Of a stretch of 11,831 nt of DNA, positions 8,387 to 11,831 are shown in pieces; positions within the stretch are counted from its first letter, which is position 1, and every line of letters begins with the position of its first letter. Below the pieces are notes generated by a model, which worked only from the letters and a program-made list of their open reading frames with translations, was not told the DNA's origin and ran no database searches. Source of the DNA: Alphaproteobacteria bacterium (GTDB taxonomy: Bacteria > Pseudomonadota > Alphaproteobacteria > Rhodospirillales > Magnetospirillaceae); the NCBI GenBank assembly GCA_015232485.1, contig JADFZP010000060.1, positions 1 through 11,831 of the forward strand, given 5' to 3'. The position numbers and the translations under genes are program-made.

Positions 8387-8545
8387 CGGCCCCCCGGGAA
8401 ACAAGCTTGCGACAGCCCCATGCTGCCACCGGGGCAGGCGGATTTTCAATTGCGGATATCCGGCATCGGCACAATCCGGGACGGCTTGGCTCGCGGCCAC
8501 GAATCGACCACACTGCCGCCGATCGATTCGCCCCAAGGAGGAGCC

Positions 8546-8984
8546 ATGCGCAGCGCCGCTTTACTGTCCCTCGCCCTGCTCGCCACCACCCCGGCCGCGG
8601 CCGAGGTGGTCGGCACGGTCGACACCGCCTTCAAGCTGATCGGCCCCGACCACAAGATCGTCGTCGAGCGTTTCCTCGATCCCAAGGTGCAAGGGGTCGC
8701 CTGCCATCTCAGCCGGGCGGTCGCGGGCGGCATATCGGGGGCGCTGGGACTGGCCGAAGACACCAGCGACGCCTCGATCGCCTGCCGTCAGGTCGGGCCG
8801 ATCACCCTGCCCGACAAGCCGCTGACCGATGGCGACGAGGTGTTCGGAGTGCGCACCTCGGTCCTGTTCAAGCGCATGCATGTGGTGCGCTTCCACGACA
8901 AGGGCGTCAACACGCTGGTCTATCTGGTCTATTCGGACAAGCTGGTCGAGGGCAGCCCCAAGAACGCCATCTCGACGGTACCAA

Positions 8985-9001
<17 letters not shown>
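8546..9001 (+). CDS. creA: CreA family periplasmic protein
   Basis: 151 residues. A signal peptide (MRSAALLSLALLATTPAAA, cleaved near residue 19) leads into a compact domain matching CreA throughout: VGTVDTAFKLIGPDHKIVVE, FDDP-like FLDPKVQGVACHLSRA, DASIACRQVGPI, VFGVRTSVLFKRMHVVRF and NTLVYLVYSDKLVEGSPKN. Cys53 and Cys80 probably form a disulfide. CreA is conserved next to creBCD in enterobacteria, but its molecular role is not established. The start is fixed by AAGGAGGAG at 8535-8543. It diverges from the binding-protein gene across a 159-bp spacer in which I see no convincing promoter boxes. Its last 17 bp overlap the end of the convergent acyl-CoA synthetase gene. Confidence 0.88.
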
Positions 9002-10615
<1,614 letters not shown>

Positions 10616-10619
<4 letters not shown>

Positions 10620-11527
10620 GATGGTCCCACTCCTCGGCCCGCCGCCGCCTGCTCGAACAGCCATTCGCGGAAGCGCGCCAGCGGAGGGTCGAGCGGCCCT
10701 TTGCGGGCGACGAACCAGTAATCGAAGCTGGACGGCAGTTCCAGCGCGAAAGGGCGCACCAGACGGCCGGCGGCGACATCGATCGCGGTCAGGGCGCTGC
10801 GGCCCATCGCGACGCCCTGCCCCTCGATGGCGGCTTGCAGCATGACCGCCGAGTCGTAGAAGCGCGGGCCGCGCTCGACATCGATGCCGGCGACCCCGGC
10901 CGCCTCCAGCCAGGCGCCCCATTTCTCGGCATTCTGCTGCACGTCGGGCTCCATCGGATGGAGCAGCGTCACGCCGGCCAGATCGGCGGGTTCGCGCAAG
11001 CCGGCGGCGAGCGCCGGGGCGCAGACCGGCGAGACGGTCTCGCCCATCAGCCGCTCGGCCTGCACGCCCTCCCAGCCGCCGCGGCCATAGCGCAGCGCGC
11101 AGTCGATGTGGTCACGCGCCAGATCGACCATGTGATACGAGGTGTGGATCTGCAAATCGATGTCGGGATGGCGGGCGCGCAAGGCGCCGAGCCGCGGCGC
11201 CAGCCATTTGGTGGCGAAGGACGGCAGCGTGGTCAGCGCCACGGTGGCCGGCCCGCCGCCCTGGCGCAGGCGGCGCGCCCCGTCGAGGATCATCGCGAAG
11301 GCCTGCTCGACCGCCGGCAGATAGCCCTGCCCGGCCTCGGTCAACGCCAAGCCGTCGCGGTGTCGCAGGAACAGCGCGCGACCAAGATCCTCCTCCAACG
11401 CCTTGATGGCGCGGCTGACCGCGCCGGGCGTCACGCACAGCTCGTCGGCCGCCCGCGTGAAGCTGCGATGGCGGGCGGCGGCCTCGAAGGCGCGCAGCGC
11501 GTTGAGCGGCGGCAATCTCTCTTTCAT
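10616..11527 (-). CDS. LysR-family transcriptional regulator, GcvA-like
   Basis: 303 residues. The N-terminal winged HTH (about 5-64: LPPLNALRAFEAAARHRSFT, AADELCVTPGAVSRAIKALE, LGRALFLR) is typical of the GcvA branch. A linker helix and a two-lobed effector-binding domain (about 90-295) follow, including FATKWLAPRLGALRARHPDI and the usual GQGVAMGR segment. It is the first gene of a two-gene unit, overlapping the acyl-CoA synthetase start by 4 bp (ATGA), so control of that gene and of itself is the simplest role; the inducer is unknown. The start at 11527 matches the family beginning (MKERLPPLNALR) although no clear Shine-Dalgarno precedes it. A TTG start at 11578, with AGGGGG nearby, would add 17 residues and would lie inside the upstream dyad, so it is less likely. 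Confidence 0.93.
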
Positions 11528-11571
11528 CGGCCGAGCAAAGCGCGACGGCGCCACCGGGTCAATTCGAGTTT

Positions 11572-11592
11572 TTCTCAACGCCCCCTTGAGAA
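11572..11592. promoter_or_regulatory. Dyad between LysR and DUF1127 genes, probable LysR operator
   Basis: TTCTCAA-N7-TTGAGAA is a perfect interrupted palindrome with 7-bp arms, centred about 55 bp upstream of the LysR start and 75 bp upstream of the divergent DUF1127 start. Its inner TCAA-N7-TTGA has the 15-bp, N7-spaced form of LysR boxes, although the strict T-N11-A bases are C and G here. Autoregulation is the simplest reading. Confidence 0.55.
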
Positions 11593-11656
11593 GCCTTCGT
11601 TTGCCCCGGCGCCCCTCGCGGCGCGATCATCCGGTCCCGATGAGGAGGGCTTGACG

Positions 11657-11830
11657 ATGACCATCTTGGGACGGCGGATCACGATCGCGTTCCAGCGCGC
11701 CTGGGACTGGGCCGAACGCGCCAAACAGCGCCGCGCCCTGCTGCGCCTCGACCACCGCGCCCTGGCCGACATGGGCCTGTCGGCCTGCGACGCCGAACAC
11801 GAATACGACAAGTGGTTCTGGCGGGCGTGA
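11657..11830 (+). CDS. DUF1127 domain small protein
   Basis: 57 residues, Arg- and Trp-rich (RAWDWAERAKQRRALLRLDH then RALADMGLSACDAEHEYDKWFW). The C-terminal 'LrxLddrxLaDiGls' block is the DUF1127/YjiS-like signature common in alphaproteobacteria. Members are small basic proteins; some in Agrobacterium and Rhodobacter affect RNA turnover or phosphate and carbon homeostasis through RNA binding, but no role can be assigned here. The ATG follows GAGGAGGG at 11642-11649. It is divergent from the LysR gene and complete, ending one base before the window edge. Confidence 0.9.
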   Translation: MTILGRRITIAFQRAWDWAERAKQRRALLRLDHRALADMGLSACDAEHEYDKWFWRA

Positions 11831-11831
11831 G

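Noticed and set aside
7442..8545. Upstream extension of the creA frame into 519 residues
   Set aside because: It is antisense to the binding-protein gene; the real start at 8546 has an excellent ribosome site and begins a signal peptide.
8387..8545. Promoters in the binding-protein/creA spacer
   Set aside because: Short palindromes such as GGATATCC and loose TTG boxes are present, but no -35/-10 pair is good enough to annotate.

Overview
The window reads as chromosomal DNA of a GC-rich, free-living alphaproteobacterium, most likely a member of the Rhodospirillales (Magnetospirillum/Phaeospirillum-like). The grounds are the high GC3 coding style, an alphaproteobacterial-type extragenic palindrome at the left edge, a NifA with the oxygen-sensitive cysteine signature, a class I PHA synthase, a GcvA-like LysR regulator and a DUF1127 protein. 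The genus is an inference from general style, not from a database match.

Layout. Positions 1-130 are non-coding and carry a perfect extragenic palindrome and a short hairpin behind nifA. nifA (131-1765, minus) and phaC (1959-3749, plus) diverge from a 193-bp spacer. The spacer holds a near-consensus sigma-54 -24/-12 promoter facing nifA, a NifA-type TGT-N10-ACA site, a weaker GG-N10-GC candidate facing phaC, and two small palindromes ahead of phaC. A hairpin follows phaC. Next is a lower-GC two-gene cassette (3888-4720, plus), a DUF4258-like small protein and an HTH protein, which looks like a type II toxin-antitoxin pair. Its leader holds two matching 15-bp palindromes 44 bp apart. Convergent to it, on the minus strand, an AapJ-type periplasmic amino-acid binding protein (7364-8386) and a large membrane hybrid histidine kinase (4725-7367) overlap by 4 bp. 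A creA-family gene (8546-9001, plus) diverges from the binding protein and converges, with a 17-bp overlap, on a medium-chain-type acyl-CoA synthetase (8985-10619, minus). The synthetase overlaps by 4 bp a GcvA-like LysR regulator (10616-11527, minus) that precedes it. A DUF1127 gene (11657-11830, plus) diverges from the LysR gene across a spacer with a 7-bp-arm dyad.

How the parts may work together. The nifA-phaC spacer suggests that the nitrogen-fixation activator and the carbon-storage polymer synthase share control through sigma-54. That is the most biologically interesting inference here. The binding protein and kinase look like a TorT/TorS-style periplasmic sensing unit, with no permease and no separate DNA-binding response regulator in view. 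The LysR/acyl-CoA synthetase pair looks like a self-contained fatty- or carboxylic-acid activation operon. No RNA genes, insertion sequences, phage genes or CRISPR arrays were seen.
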